Shown piece by piece: positions 32,486 through 46,424 of a DNA stretch of 64,000 bases. The translations under genes were made by a program, and so were the position numbers. The notes below the pieces were generated by a model, which was not told the origin of the DNA, ran no database searches, and saw nothing but the letters and a program-made list of their open reading frames with translations. Origin of the DNA: Drosophila miranda (lineage: Eukaryota; Arthropoda; Insecta; Diptera; Drosophilidae); contig NC_046675.1 in NCBI RefSeq assembly GCF_003369915.1, forward strand, positions 6,758,001 to 6,822,000. Direction: 5' to 3'. Position 1 is the stretch's first letter, and each line of letters opens with the position of its first letter.

Positions 32486-35400
32486 ATGATTACGCCTTTG
32501 AGTGGATTTGCGGCGCTTGTACTGGTAGTGGCCCTGGCCCTGTCCGGGGTCGATGGGTCCCTGCCCACTCGCGATCGTTCGCTGCGGCTGCCCAACGAGA
32601 CCTATCCGCTGGGCTACGAGCTGCACATCTCGAGCAACATCCATCTGGGGAGCCTGCTCTTCAGCGGAAATGCCACCATTGACGTAGCGATCAGGCAGTC
32701 GACGAACGAGATAGTTCTACACGCCAAGAACCTCAGCGACATCCAGATTACTGTGCGACAAGTGACATATTCGGGATCCGGGGAAGTTGTCGATGACCTT
32801 ATCCACACATACAATCCGCAAGCCGCCTTCCTCATCATCCATCCCCGCGAGAACTATCAGGCCTTCGAGGCGGGACAGCGGTATCGCATGGAGATTCTAT
32901 ACACGGCCATAATGAGATCCCGGCCCATGGGCCTGTACTGGATGGACTACGTGGATGAGTCGACCAATCGGACCGCGTGAGTAGCGCGCTTAGAGCAGCT
33001 GGTGTGGATTGGATCACTAAAGTGGACATTTCCGCTGGCTGTCATGGAGAGGAGGCACGCGCCTTTTACTTCCCTTACATAATTGGGAGATAGACCCCGG
33101 CGATAGCTGTGCACTTTGTATAGCTCATTTGACTTTGGCGGCGCTCTCACTTTTATTTTCTTTCTTTCCCCATCTGTTTGTTGTGTTTGGTTCTCGTTGT
33201 TCCATCTTTTTAATTAATATTTGACGCTGGCACAGACAGCAAGCGGCTTATCATCGCACATTTGGCCAGCTATCGTAGCAGCGGCGTCTCATCAGAATAC
33301 ACACTCGTATACGCGCCTATCAGAATCACTCATTCCGGCAGCGTTGCCGGGGTGACGATGTAAACAATACCACAGACACATATTCACATATAAATAATGC
33401 GAGTTGTGCAAGGGGAATTCTTCATAAGGGGTCATGACTGTGAGCACAACAATAGTCAGCCCGAAGTGATTACGAGTCGAATCTTATCAGCCCCCTCCAC
33501 ACCCCGATTAGTTTTGGGCGCGTGAACTCGTGGGTTTGTTTATTTTGATTTTATTCGAGCAATGCCCATTGTTGATTCCCTCGAATCTGGGAAAGTCGTA
33601 TAATAAACCACAATTGTTCTGAAGACGTGAGAGAGAAGGCTCTGCAAATCAGCATGTCATACCGGCTGCCTCAGGCTGCAACTGGTTTTATTCGGCGTTC
33701 AATGATCTGCGAAGTGGGATTTTTTGAAGTCGAACACGATTTTAATTACAAATAATTATTATTTGGCTTTGCTCTTTGAATACAGCTTACAAGTCATCCG
33801 AATCTTTCGACTGTCAATGCTGCTGACTCTCTAGATTTCTGTAAAATACTCATGAAGTTCCCAATTCCCAGATATGTGGCCGCCACGCAATCAGAGCCGA
33901 CATATGCGCGTCTGATCTTTCCCTGCTACGATGAGCCCGGCTTCAAGTCGAATTTCAGCATCCGGCTGACCCACGGTATCAACCACTCGGCCATATCTAA
34001 TATGCCCGTCAAAGAGATGCAACATCATGGGTAAGCCTATCATCTTAAAGGTGCTCTCTCTCCTCAGTTATTAAATTCTCTTGCATTGCAGGGAGCTGAC
34101 AACGACCCTGTTCGAGACAACGCCGCCGATGTCTACCTATTTGGTGGCATTTGTGATCTCCGACTTTGAGCACATTTCGGAGACGTATCGCGGGGTCACG
34201 CAGCGCATCTACTCCTCGCCCAGATCGAAGGAGAAGGGTCAGAGTGCGCTCAAGAATGCTGTGCGCACGGTGGCCGCCATGGAGGATTACTTCGGTGTGA
34301 GCTATCCGCTGCAGAAGCTGGATCACATAGCGCTGAAGAAGAACTACGGGGCTGCCATGGAAAACTGGGGTCTGATCACCTTCAAGGAGGGCAACCTCCT
34401 GCAGCAGGATACGGGGGATGTGCACAAGCGCGTCAAGGACAAGATCACGCAGAACCACGAGATCGCCCATCAATGGTTTGGCAACTTGGTGTCGCCCGAA
34501 TGGTGGTCATATGCCTGGATGAACGAGGGCTTTGCCACCTACTTTGCCTACGTCATCACGGATCTGGTGAGTCCAGACCAAGAGTAATGCCCCAAAATGA
34601 TAAATAATGCAATTTATGATCTGTAGCTCTACCCCGAAGACAAGGTGATGGATATGTTCGTGTCGGATGAGGCGGACCGCGCCTACAGCTACAACAGCTT
34701 CTTCGAGGTCCGCCCGATGACCTCCTACGTGGAGACCGAGAAGGAGATCATGGCCATCTTCGATATCATCACATACAAGCGAGCCGCCTGCGTCATCAAG
34801 ATGTTCCACCACGCCTTCCGTCAGAAGATCTTTGTGCGCGGAATAAGTCGCTACCTGGAAAAATAGTAAGTGCTAATTGGACTGCTCCTGGAACCGATCA
34901 ATTGGAATTCATGGGCCAAAGTGTATCGTTCTTTCCAGCAAGTACAGCGTGGCCAACGAGCTGAACCTGTTCGACTACCTGCAAGCGGAGCTCCTTGAGG
35001 ACGAGTATTTCCGGCAGCAGCCGTGGGTGCACCGGGTGCGTGAGATCATGCTCTCCTGGACGCATAGCGAATGGATGCCCATTGTGCTGGTGACTCGCAA
35101 TTACGAGAACGACACGATCACCTTCAGCCAGCGGTCGATCCACTCCAAGAGCGAGCACTGGTGGATACCGCTGAACTTTGCCACCGCTCAGGAGCCCTGC
35201 TTCGAGGACACGCAAGCCGACCTCTTCATCCTGCCCCAGACGCAGCACTCCCTCACTCTGGCAGAGCTGAATCTGCAGCTGACCGGCCGGGACTGGCTGA
35301 TCGTGAACAAACAGCAAACGGGCTTCTACCATGTCCACTACGACTCCGACAATCTGCGGGCCATTGCTCGTCAGCTGCAGCACAACCACTCGCTCATCCA

Positions 35401-36565
35401 TCCGGTGAACCGGGCTGCCCTGTTCCGGGACCTGAAGCCGCAGGTCGAGCACACCGAGCTCGAGGACATCGAAGTCGTCTTCGATATGCTGAAGTACATG
35501 GAGCTCGAAGAGGATCTGCTGCCCTGGAAACAGGTGGCCGATACCATAGACTTTGTGCGACGAAATCTCTTTGGCACCGCCTCGCTCGAGCTGTTTAACG
35601 AGTTTGTGCGCCACCTGGTCACGCCCATGTTCCGGCGATTGTTTCGTGACAAAGCGTCTGGGGATGTGTCCAACAGTGCCCTGGAGGCGGGTCAGGAGAT
35701 CCTCCTGACGGCCTGTCTGGCCGACCTGCCCGAGTGCCAGGACTATACGCGGAGCCTGGCCAAAGAATACATCTTCAAGAAGGTCAATGTGACCAACGAA
35801 TCCGAGTACTATGCCATGTACGACACCATACTCTGTCTGGGTGTGCGCTACCTGAGCGACAAAGAGTTTTACGGGGTCATTGGCATGATGCAGGCTGCCG
35901 ATCGGAGCTCCATCTACTACGATGACTTGATCTACTCCCTGCGCTGTACTCAGAGCCACAGCCATCTGCTGTACTACTTGGATCTGCTGCTGGGCGAGAA
36001 CTCAACGCATCAGATCCTGAGCGACCCGGAGTCAATGATGTATCTCTCATATCTGTACAAATCGAATATGGAAGCTCGATCTGTGATCTGGCAGTACATC
36101 GATCGCAGCTACAAGCTGCTTTGTAGGTCGCCGAGCTTTGTGGAGAATTTCAATCAGATAGCCGAGTTTGTGCCGCGACAACAAACACCTCAGGTAGGAT
36201 AAGCCAAGCATATCTCAAGGACCACTTAACCATCCATTTCCTTTCAGTTTGCTATGTTGCGCCAGAGAATAGCTCGATACATGGAGGCACAGAGCCTCAA
36301 CGCAGGTGAGGCACTGATCGACATCGACTCTGGCCTGGTGGGCAAGAAGATGAAAAACACCGAAGTCTTCGTCGACAAATACGAGCAGAAGATCCACAAT
36401 TGGCTGATCGCCGAGGTCCCGCCAATGTCTGTCCAGAACGAAGCCATTCATTCAGCGCCCCTCAGTGTGGGCAATGGCTCGAATCGCCCTCAGAGCCTCC
36501 TGAATACGGCCAGTGAAGTGGTTCAAAAAGCGTTACGATCCATAGATCGATCGTTATATAGATGA
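32486..36565 (+). CDS. AP1: secreted M1-family aminopeptidase, altered GAMEN motif
   Basis: Exons 32486-32976, 33872-34030, 34092-34566, 34627-34865, 34939-36193 and 36248-36565 give 978 aa. Signal about 1-24, N-terminal beta domain (LPNETYPLGYELHI), CYDEPGFKS, then the catalytic domain. HEIAH begins at H339, and the third zinc ligand is E362 in NEGFA, so zinc binding is intact. The exopeptidase motif GAMEN reads AAMEN (304-308), with one residue less between it and the zinc site than in AP2-AP4. The C-terminus is charged (ends RSIDRSLYR) with no GPI-anchor tail, so the enzyme is predicted to be soluble and extracellular. It removes N-terminal amino acids if active; the G-to-A change may affect substrate N-terminus binding. 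The first intron is 895 bp, the largest of the array. Likely belongs to the 93F aminopeptidase group of D. melanogaster. Confidence 0.88.
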
Positions 36566-37607
36566 TAATGATTTATTGCCTTAAGCAATGGCAGACTTAA
36601 TTACAAATAAATTAATTCTAATACAACAAGTCATTCAGCGTTATCAACCAAGCAACCGCAAGCTTTCCACCATACCATCGATGAATGATAAGCGAACATG
36701 ATTTTGGCCCAGACAGAGATGTGGGGAATAGCAAAACAAGTCATCGTCAATAAATGGCTAACCGATCAACAGTTCTATATATGTATATACCCTTTCCTTG
36801 CAGGCGGTATTGCAATTTTAACATGAATTATTTATGATTATAGTCTGGAAAAACGGCTTGACTGTTTTAGTGGGGTTTCAAGTACGTGCCGCATAAATCA
36901 AGTACAAAAAGTACTTACTCTTTCAACTAAATTTCTAATAAATTAAGTTAATACTTAAAGTTAATGAATCATTCGTGTAAGTGGCGTTTTACGAAATAGG
37001 TTTTGCACTAGACAATTACATTTTGTACCGATTTTATTTCAGTTTAAAGCTTTCGCTCAATAGTTGTCAATAGAAATACTCGAACAATACTTTGAGTCCA
37101 TGCACGCTCTGTGCCTAGATGATGTACACGAAATTGTCTGATGTTCACCTGATGAGATGGTTCTATGGAAAGGCCCCATACGATGAGGACATTTTGCATT
37201 CCTCGTGTCCTTCCACAACGCTTTGGTGTCGTCTTCAGCCTATTCCAACAAACTCCTCTGAAAAGCTTCGCAGTGGGGTTACAACTTCAATAATATTGGG
37301 CCGGATCTTAATGATTTTGAGGGTATTTCAAGACTGAATCGACAATCTACAAGAACATCAGAACCGACCTCAGATATTTTACGAGTACGAGCACCGAGGA
37401 AACCGATAATTGAGAATTTTACTGCTTAATTGTTCTTTTTTTTGAGGCCGGCTAATGTGGTATTAGCAGCCAGCTATTTTATCGAGTGTTGTGCAACAAT
37501 CTTTACGATGAATGCCTGACACAGGATTAGATATGGCTCTGCCCATAAATAAGAGCCGATCGCTCGGCGGCCACTCAATATTCAAGTGATTCTTCGGTGC
37601 AGCCAAC
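36566..37607. other. spacer between AP1 and AP2
   Basis: Contains an AATAAA-bearing 3' flank of AP1 near 36604 and, at the right end, an AP2 core promoter: CATAAATAAG near 37544-37553 and a TCAATATT initiator-like site near 37574. Nothing coding was recognised between them. Confidence 0.55.
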
Positions 37608-40600
37608 ATGGCAATGTGGCTGCTTAACTCCTCTCTGCTGCTGCTGCTGCTGGCAGCAGTCAGCCTGCAGGCGAGACTGATCCTTCCGCAGGACGACGGA
37701 CAACTGGAGACCAAGGGGCAATTCTTTGCCACTCCTCGCAACGACAACGATGAGGGCAACTATCGACTGCCGAACAACACCGCCCCCGAGTCGTACAAGG
37801 TGGAACTATGGACTAATGTGCACAGCGGCGCGAGGGACTTCAACGGCAGCGTGCAGATCGATCTGCAGGTCCTTGAGCTATCCAGTTCCATCACACTGCA
37901 CTACCGCCAGACGTCGAACTTCACAGCATCGATTATAAGCAGAGATGAGGTGGCCCAGGCCATTGAGCTCGATGTCACCACCGACACCGATCGCGAATTT
38001 CTCACCCTCACGCCGAAGTTGGCGAATGTCACCTTTGCCGCGAACACCAACTGGACCCTCAGCATCGACTACAATGGTACCCTGCGCAGCGATATGGGCG
38101 GCTTCTATATATCCAGCTACACCGACGATGACAGCACTGTGCAGTAAGTGAAACGCTCGCGATCCGAACGAGGATCTGAAATGAGGAGATCCTCATTGAC
38201 TATTTACATTGCAGCTACCTGGCCACCACGCAGTTCGAGAGCACGAATGCCCGACACGCCTTCCCCTGCTACGATGAACCTGCCAGAAGAGCCAACTTCA
38301 CCATTACCATCCACCACGATCCCTCCTACAAGGCCATTAGCAATATGCCCGAGGATGAGGCGGCCACTAGCTCTGGTGTTACCGCCTTCCAGACCACCCC
38401 AAAGATGTCCACCTATCTGGTGGCCTTCATCGTGTCCGACTTTGAGTCGACAGGCGGCGAGCTGAACGGCCTGCCCCAAAGGGTCTTTTCGCGAAAGGGA
38501 AAGCAGGATCAGCAGGAGTGGGCCCTGTGGTCCGGCCTGGTGGTGGAGTCTAGTCTGGCCGGTTACTTCGGGGTGCCGTTCGCCCTGCCCAAGCTGGATC
38601 AGGCCGGCATACCGGACTTTTCGGCGGGAGCCATGGAGAACTGGGGTCTAGCCACGTATCGCGAACAGTACATGTGGTGGAACAAGCAAAACTCGACCAT
38701 CAACCAAAAGACGAACATTGCCAATATCATTGGCCATGAGTACGCGCACATGTGGTTCGGGGATCTGGTCTCGATCAAATGGTGGACCTATCTGTGGTTG
38801 AAGGAGGGTTTCGCCACGCTATTCTCCTACGAGTCGAACGATATTGCCTTCCCCGAGTGGAACACCTATCAGATCTACCATGTGAACGACTACAACAGCG
38901 CCCTGCTGAACGATGCCGCTACCACGGCCACGCCCATGACCCACTATGTCCAGACGCCCTCAGAGATTTCTGGCCGCTACAACACCTTCTCGTATGCCAA
39001 GCCTGCCAGTGTGCTCTTCATGTTCAAGAATGCCTGGACAGACAGCGTCTTCCGACTAGGTCTGAACAAGTATCTGACCAAGAAGTGAGTACCCCAAAAC
39101 ACACATAGATAATAACCCATCCCATCCTTTTTTATTTGGACTAACTTACTATTACCTATCTAGCCAATACAACTCCTGCGACGAGTGGGACTTGTTTGAG
39201 TCCCTCCAGGAAGCTGCCAATGAACAGGGGCTCTCCCTGCCCACGACGGTGGCCAACATCTTCTCCAGCTGGTCGCAGCAGGCCGGCTATCCCCTTCTGA
39301 CTGTCGAACGCAACTATGACGCCGGCACCTTCACCGTGAAGCAGCAGCGCTACCTCGCTGACAAGGATGCGGCCAACCAGAACACCTGGTATGTGCCCAT
39401 CAACTTTGCCACAGCCTCCAGCCCGGACTATCGAAACACGAGTGCCTCTCACTACCTGCTAAATATCGCCGAGGTGGCCGTCACAGATGCGCAGATCGGT
39501 AGCGACGATTGGCTGATCCTCAACAAGCAGAGTTCGGGATACTACCGCATCCTCTACGACAACCAGAACTACCAGCTCCTGGCACAGGTACTGGCCGACC
39601 AGCCGTACAAGATCCATGTCCGCAATCGCGCCCAGCTGCTGTACGACACATACATCTTCCTGACCTCCGGACGTCTCAATCACAGCACGCTGTTCGATTT
39701 GCTGTCCTACCTTAAGAACGAGAATGAGTATGCGCCCTGGTCCACTGCCAACACCATTCTGACCGTCTTCGATAGTTACCTGCGAGGCGATGAGCAGTAC
39801 TCCGAGTTTAGCAGTTTCGTGGTCCAGCAGATCGATGGCATCTTCAATAGGTTGGGTGTCAACGAGATTCCCGGGGAGCACTATCTGAACAACTATCTGC
39901 GCGTGGTGCTGATCAGTCTGGCCTGCCAAGTGGGCAGTGAGTCGTGCTACGAGCAGTCGGCCCTGAAGCTGAAACAGTTCCTGCTGAATGGAATTCACAT
40001 TGAGGCAACGATCAGGACGCAAACGTTCTGCGGAGGCCTGCGTAAGACGGAGGATGATATCTTCAATCTCGTACTGCAGAACCTAGGTGCCTCTTCGGAC
40101 GCCACCGACCGCAGCCTGTTCGTCTCTTCGCTGGGATGCTCGCAGGTTCCCTCCCAGCTGGAGACATTCTTCTCGAGCTCCTTCAATGAGAGCAATGGCT
40201 TGACCGACAGCGAGCGAACTTCACTGCTCAATGCCGCCTACTCCAGGAGCGAGGTGGGTCTCACAGCCAGCCTGGATTTCCTCGAGTCCAATTGGAGGGA
40301 CTACGCCCAGCTGAATGGATCCACGAAACCCTTGGATTTGGCTCTGCGTGGTATCGCCACCTATGTGGTTAGCACGAAGCAGCAAACAAGGGTAGGCTCA
40401 ATGGAGTTTGGTAATCCTGTTTCCATTATAATTTTGTATTCTTGCTCTTTTAGCTGAACGCCCTGGTCGAAGATGTCAAGACCAACGGACCGGAGTATGT
40501 CGATGATGATCTTAGCACCGTCGTAGACTCCCGAGTGAATGCCAATCTCGATTGGCTGGCCGTCCATCGTGATCCTCTGATCAGTTGGTTGGCTGCCTAC

Positions 40601-40696
40601 AACACAGTCAAGGACAATGGCAGTCCCGCCCTGACGACATCCCTAGCCACGATCCTGGCCTCAGCGCTGACGCTACTTTTGTGGCAGTTATTTTAG
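37608..40696 (+). CDS. AP2: GPI-anchored M1 aminopeptidase
   Basis: Exons 37608-38143, 38215-39084, 39164-40391 and 40454-40696 give 958 aa. Signal about 1-22; YRLPNNTAPESYKVEL opens the beta domain. GAMEN at 317-321, HEYAH from H353, third ligand E376 in KEGFA: a full set for a zinc aminopeptidase N-like enzyme. The ERAP1-like C-terminal helical domain follows. The last 20 residues are hydrophobic after NGSPAL, typical of a GPI-attachment signal, so the enzyme should sit on the outer cell surface. It has lost the intron that AP1, AP3, AP4 and AP5 carry just after the ISNMP-like segment. The AATAAA near 40731 is a likely poly(A) signal. Role in peptide digestion or peptide-hormone trimming is inferred from the family. 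Confidence 0.92.
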
Positions 40697-42389
40697 GATT
40701 AGTCATAGTCATGTGCTCAAGTATACCCATAAATAAATTTAATTCATGAATCAACAGTAAAACTCTTTGTACGGCTTCAAAATAGTACTGATAGGGATGG
40801 TGAATTCCGGCAGAACGTTTTTCCCTGGCCAGGACTCATAGTTCACATAATTTTTTTGTGAAATAAGTGATTAACTGGATTGATGGTTTTATGGTCTTAA
40901 CAGTTCCACTTAATCAGTATAGTCTCAGTGCCATTGAGAATCCATAAAATCGATGGGGAGTTGATTGCTGATTGTGCGATAGTCGAGTTTTAGTTCGAAA
41001 CTTGATTATTAATTGGATATCTGCCACTACGGCCATAGTTTATGAAGTTCACGTGCCATAATCGATAAAATGACGCCATCAGTGGAACATTCAAGAAAAT
41101 AAAAGAAAGAAAATAAAGAAGTTTCGAAAAACAAAACGAGCAGGTACATTGTGGGTCCCAGCTAGGGCCATGACTCTACATTTACGAATATACCCGATAC
41201 TCAGTCAGTATGGATCCCCTCCGGCAGAGGGCGCACACATAGCACGACGAAAAGTGTGTAAGAGAGAGACAGAAAATGAGTAAGCGTGGTAGGAGTTGCG
41301 TAGCCACTGCGATTTGTCCCTACAGGCTATCTTTTAGATAAGATCAATCTCTGTGATTGTGAGTTTATAGTTTTCTCGTTATCCCTATTAAAAATCTCAA
41401 AAGAATGTGTCAAACGAGTTTGTTTGCTCACATTTCTGACAATAGGTAAATGTTATACATGCCACACTATCGATTAAATCTAGTCTTAATCTAACATAAA
41501 CCAATGTTAAGGTCAGCTCTACTCCTACTTTCATTGGTTTAGAGGAACATATCTGGTTTTATATGATTGTGTGAATACTTTTGGGTCACATGTTCAATCT
41601 CTTGTCGTATTAATGTTAAGTCAAAGTTAAGTTTTACCAAATCTCTCTCTGATTGCCTTGTCTAATCATTTGCTATCAAAATAGCTTATTTATTGCAGAT
41701 TAACTTGAAATTTTGACGTGTAATTCCCATTGATTTATTTTGTAGTACTCTAGTACTTAAAATTAGCGCCCTTCCGTCGACATTTTCTTGAGACGACAAC
41801 TTAAGTAACCATAGAAAGTATTCAAGATTATTCCAGAAATTGAAAGCAATACGAAACGTTTCTTGAACGAACTTGAGTATGGCGATTGTTACTATGCGAC
41901 GGATAAACCTTTCGATGTGCGGTCCGATATGAATGGATCGATATTCTCTGGAAAACGCCATCATACATACTTGAAGGTATTATCAGCAACCCACATGTCT
42001 ATCTTGAAGTCTAAGACCTATGCCTTATCTAACCATCGCAAATACGAGTGTTCAATGGCCAAAAGGAACTATCAGATGGTACGAGTATCGCTACTTGTCG
42101 CACAATCGAATCGTTGATTTATACCGACTATAGTGTTTTATAGCGGACCAGCCCCAGACACAATCTTGCCAATCATTGTTAAGGGTACACGAACGTGTGA
42201 ACGGAACGCTTACTTCTGCTCTCAGAAGAAATGATTAGCATGATTAGATTAGGCTTGGCCTCCAGATAACATTTTATATAGCAGTAGGCCACAGGCACTA
42301 GTCGAATGAGAAGAGATGGCTCGCTTAAAAGTGGGAGCACAGCAAGTGCCATCCAGTTATTGCCAAGTTGTCGCCGTGCCGTAGACAAC
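40697..42389. other. spacer between AP2 and AP3
   Basis: Holds a partial DINE-1-like copy (41165-41400) and a probable TATA box for AP3, TTATATAG at 42274-42281. Between these is AT-rich sequence with no supported exon. Confidence 0.55.
41165..41400. mobile_element. partial DINE-1-type element
   Basis: Shares the left end (tacccgatactcagt) and the words tgcgtagccactgcgattt, gtccctacaggctat and gtttatagttttctcg with the 46.4 kb copy. The (GGAC)n tract and right terminus are missing. Confidence 0.55.
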
Positions 42390-45300
42390 ATGACTCGCGT
42401 TCAGGTCGGGACAATGTCCGTGCTGCTAGTCCTGCTGGTGGCCACCACCCAGGCAGCCGTCGTGCGCAGCTTTCCCCCATTCGAGCAGCTGCAGAGCTTG
42501 GAGCATCCCAATCTCAGAGCTGTAGTTCCATTCGCCGACGAAGAAAACTATCGCCTGCCCAACGAAACGAACCCCCTTCACTACGACGTATACCTGTCCA
42601 CCGATGTCCACCTTGGCGACACAGGCTTCAATGGCACGGTATCGATTACCCTCGAGGTTCTGGAGGCTACACAGAGCATCGTCGTCCATGCCCGCCAGCT
42701 GGAGAACTTCACCGCCACTATCCAGCAGCTCGAGGTCGAGACAGCCACCGAGCAGACTCTTACCTTTGCGTACGAGGCAGAACGGGAGTTCCTTACTCTG
42801 AGCCAGACGGGTCTGAGCTTCCCGGCCGATACCAAGTGGCTGCTGAAGATCAGCTACCAGGGCAATCTGCGCTCGGACAACGGCGGCTTCTACCTCTCCA
42901 CATATACGGATGAGGAGGGTAATACCAAGTACCTGGCCACCACCCAGTTCGAGAGCACCGATGCCCGTCACGCCTTCCCCTGCTACGATGAGCCAGCGAA
43001 GCGCGCCAATTTCACCATCACCATCAAGCACGATCCTTCTTACAACGCCATCAGCAACATGCCCCAGAACGAGACTGCCTCCAGGTTGGTATCCCTCTGG
43101 TGTGATTGGAAAATCTTGTAGCTAACCCTTACCGCACCGTAACCCATTCAGCTCTGGAGTAACTGCCTTCAATACGACCGTTAACATGCCCACCTATCTG
43201 GTGGCCTTCATTGTCTCCGAATTTGTCTACTCGGAGGGAGAGTTGAACGGCTTGCCACAGCGCGTCTTCTCCCGCAAGGGCACCGAGCACGAGCAGGAGT
43301 GGGCCCTGACCACCGGCATGCTGGTGGAGAAGCGTCTCTCCGACTATTTTGGCGTCAAGTTCGCCCTGCCAAAGCTGGACCAGGCCGGTATTCCCGATTT
43401 CGCTGCCGGCGCCATGGAGAACTGGGGCCTGGCCACCTACCGCGAAGAGTACATTCTGTACAACCCGGAGAACTCGACGATCAACACCCAGACGAACATT
43501 GCCACCATCGAAGCTCACGAGGATGCGCACATGTGGTTCGGTGATCTGGTCGCCATCGAATGGTGGTCCTATCTCTGGCTTAAGGAGGGATTCGCTACAC
43601 TCTTTGAGCATCTGGCTGTGGATTTGGTAAGATCAACAGGTTCCCAATCAAGTATTATGAGCTTTATAATTATACCAATCTATTGCAGGCCTATCCGGAA
43701 TGGAACATTTTCCAGATCTTCCATGCCGGCTCCTACCAAAGCGCCCTGATCAACGACGCCATTCCCACTGCCCGTCCCATGTCCTACTTTGTGCAGAAGC
43801 CCTCGGAGATCGGCCTGCTCTATGACTCGGTATCGTACGCAAAGGCTGGCTCGGTACTGGACATGTGGCGCAATGCACTGACCAACACCGTCTTCCAGCG
43901 CGGTCTGCATAACTACTTGGTGGCCAAGTAAGACATCCTGGACACAAGTTTTATTTAGTACGAATTAATCCATGCTTTATCCTGCAGTCAATACTCGGCC
44001 GCCAATCCCAACCAATTGTTTGCTGCCATTGCCCTCGCTGCCGTGGAGGAGAACTACGAGGTGCCCGCTCTCGTCGCTGACATGATGGCCAGCTGGACGA
44101 ACCAGGGTGGAGTGCCTCTCCTGACAGTAGAACGCAACTACAATGATGGCTCCTTCACCATCAAGCAGGAGGTGTACACCAACGACAAGAACTACACAAA
44201 CGAAAAGCTGTGGTACGTGCCCGTCAACTACGTGGATGCCTCGAACCCCGACTTCCGCAACACTGAGGCCACCCACTACCTACTTAACCAGAGCCAAATT
44301 AGCATCTCGGATGCCAAGCTCGCTGCCGATAATTGGCTGATCCTCAACAAGAAGTCCACTGGCTACTACCGCATCAACTACGACAGCCAGAACTGGCAGC
44401 TCATCATCGACGGACTGATCAATCGTCCCCACAAAATCGATCCCCGCAATCGGGCCCAGCTGATCAGCGATCTGTATCGCTTCGCCACCAGCGGCCGTGT
44501 GCCCCACGCCACTCTCCTGACCCTGCTCACATACCTGCCCAACGAGGATCAGTACGCTCCCTGGTCGGCGGTCAATACGGTGATCACTCTGTTCAACCAC
44601 TACCTCAGCGGCGATTCCGATTACGAGAACTTCCAGTTCTACGTGGCAGAGTTGGTCAACCAGCAGTTTGACAAGTTCGGAGTGAACGATCTGAACGGCG
44701 AGCAGCACTTGGTGAAGTTCACGCGCAACCTGCTCATCAACATCGCTTGTCTGGCTGGTGTCGAGAGCTGCCTGAAGGATACCCAGGCGAAGCTGCAGAA
44801 CCTGGTCGATGATGGCACCACCGTCGAGCCCAACCTCCAGGCGCAGGTCTACTGCAATGGCCTCAAGCAGGCCGACGCGAAGATCTTCGACTTTGTCTTC
44901 GATAAGCTGATGGACTCCAACGACCAGGCCGAGCGCCGCCTGCTCATCTCGGCTATTGGGTGCTCACAGAATTCTACTCAGCTGGATAAGTTTGTATCGA
45001 GCAGCATTGACCAGACCAATGGCCTGCGCGTCCAGGAGCGCATCACTCTGCTATTTCCGGCCTATTCCCGCGGAGAGGTTGGTCTGCTGGCATCGATTGA
45101 CTTCCTGCTGGTGAACTGGGAGGAGTATGCCCTTTTGAACACAGGCTTCGGTGGCATTAATCCCCTATACTCTGACATCTTTGGCATATCCACCTATTGT
45201 GTGAACGAGAAACAGAGGCTTAAGCTGCAGGAGCTGGTGGACCTGGTCAAGGGCTCCACCTTCGTTCCCGACACGCTGCAAGCAAGCGTCGATGCCAATA

Positions 45301-45440
45301 TTGCTGCCAACTACGAGTGGCTGAATGTTAACCGTGAGCCTCTGATGTCCTGGGTCTCCAACTTCCGCAACAGCAGCCCTGCCCTGAACATCTCCTTCCT
45401 GGCCCTGGTCCTGTGCCTTTTGGCCTCCAAACTGTTTTAG
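42390..45440 (+). CDS. AP3: GPI-anchored M1 aminopeptidase
   Basis: Exons 42390-43084, 43152-43626, 43689-43927 and 43988-45440 give 953 aa. I start at MTRVQVGTM, where a signal peptide of about 23 residues follows; an ATG 28 codons upstream would bury it. YRLPNETNPLHYDVYL opens the beta domain. GAMEN 318-322, HEDAH from H354, E377 in KEGFA are all intact. The whole C-terminal half is one 1453 bp exon; the last intron found in the other four genes is absent. The tail after NSSPALNI is hydrophobic (SFLALVLCLLASKLF), a GPI signal. Sequence is closest to AP2 (FESTDARHAFPCYDEPAKRA, QAGIPDF.AGAMENWGLATYRE). An AATAAA near 45524 probably ends the mRNA. Confidence 0.92.
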
Positions 45441-46424
45441 TTTCTAGTCCCCTAAGTCCTTATTTATAAGTAGTTGAGATCGTTCGTTGGTCAGCTGACA
45501 GGGCCACGGCGAGAACTATTCATCAATAAAACTCCATTACATAAGACAATTGTTTCTGGCTAAATTTACAGCTACCCGTACGTTTTCTGGCACTTTATGA
45601 CCGTGTATTGCCTGAAAGAAACTCGTCGGATAAGAATGGTGGCTTATAAATTTCTGGCTTGCTGGTCCCGCTGTCCCCCTGACCCCCTATCCCCCTATCA
45701 GTGCGGGTAAGTCCCTTGGCAGGGAACACCGCACGAAATCCATCATTCATAAGAGCGTCATAAATAAATATGCCGATCAAAGTTCAACGCAAAAATAATC
45801 TCACCCATGGCAACCATTCGGTTAGGATTATATTTTTTGTTGCTGGAGAACGTCTCCAGCTCTCGTTGCTCTAAGGTTTTTTGATATCAGTACAACTCTA
45901 TTTAAAGTTTACATTAAGTGTTTCCAGGCTTGATTTACAATTTTATGTTTCTTAATTGGTCTTTATCACAACGGGCCGAAGCCGGCCTAAGTGTGACGGG
46001 CTCCGATCCTAACCTAATTGGTCATTTACAAAACGAGACTATTAAATTTTATCTTATAGGCTGTTCACACTAGAGAGTCTTCCCGGAGAGGAAGTTTTAC
46101 ATAGGATAAGAATTGGGCCCTCGGAACGCAGGTGCCTCTATTCGAAGTATTCAAATAGTTTTGCACTTTCCTGGATTGCAGCCCTACTACCTACACTAAT
46201 AACAAACAAATACTACTTTAAACTAATTGTATCATTAAGTAAGACATTTTTGTAAACCTCTGAGGCCATAAAGACAGTGCTGGATATATGGGAGGAGAAC
46301 ATCGACTGTTTACATCGTTTGAGGAAGAACTACCACAAAGTCTACAAAGAAATTGCTGAAAATAAAAAATAAATATGAGAGAATTTTCCTGTTGTTTCCT
46401 CGTCATCAAACACAACGAGGGGGA

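Noticed and set aside
34898-35965. 355-codon open frame on the minus strand
   Set aside because: It lies wholly antisense to the large AP1 exon 5. Codon bias of that exon leaves the opposite strand open; no family resemblance or signal.
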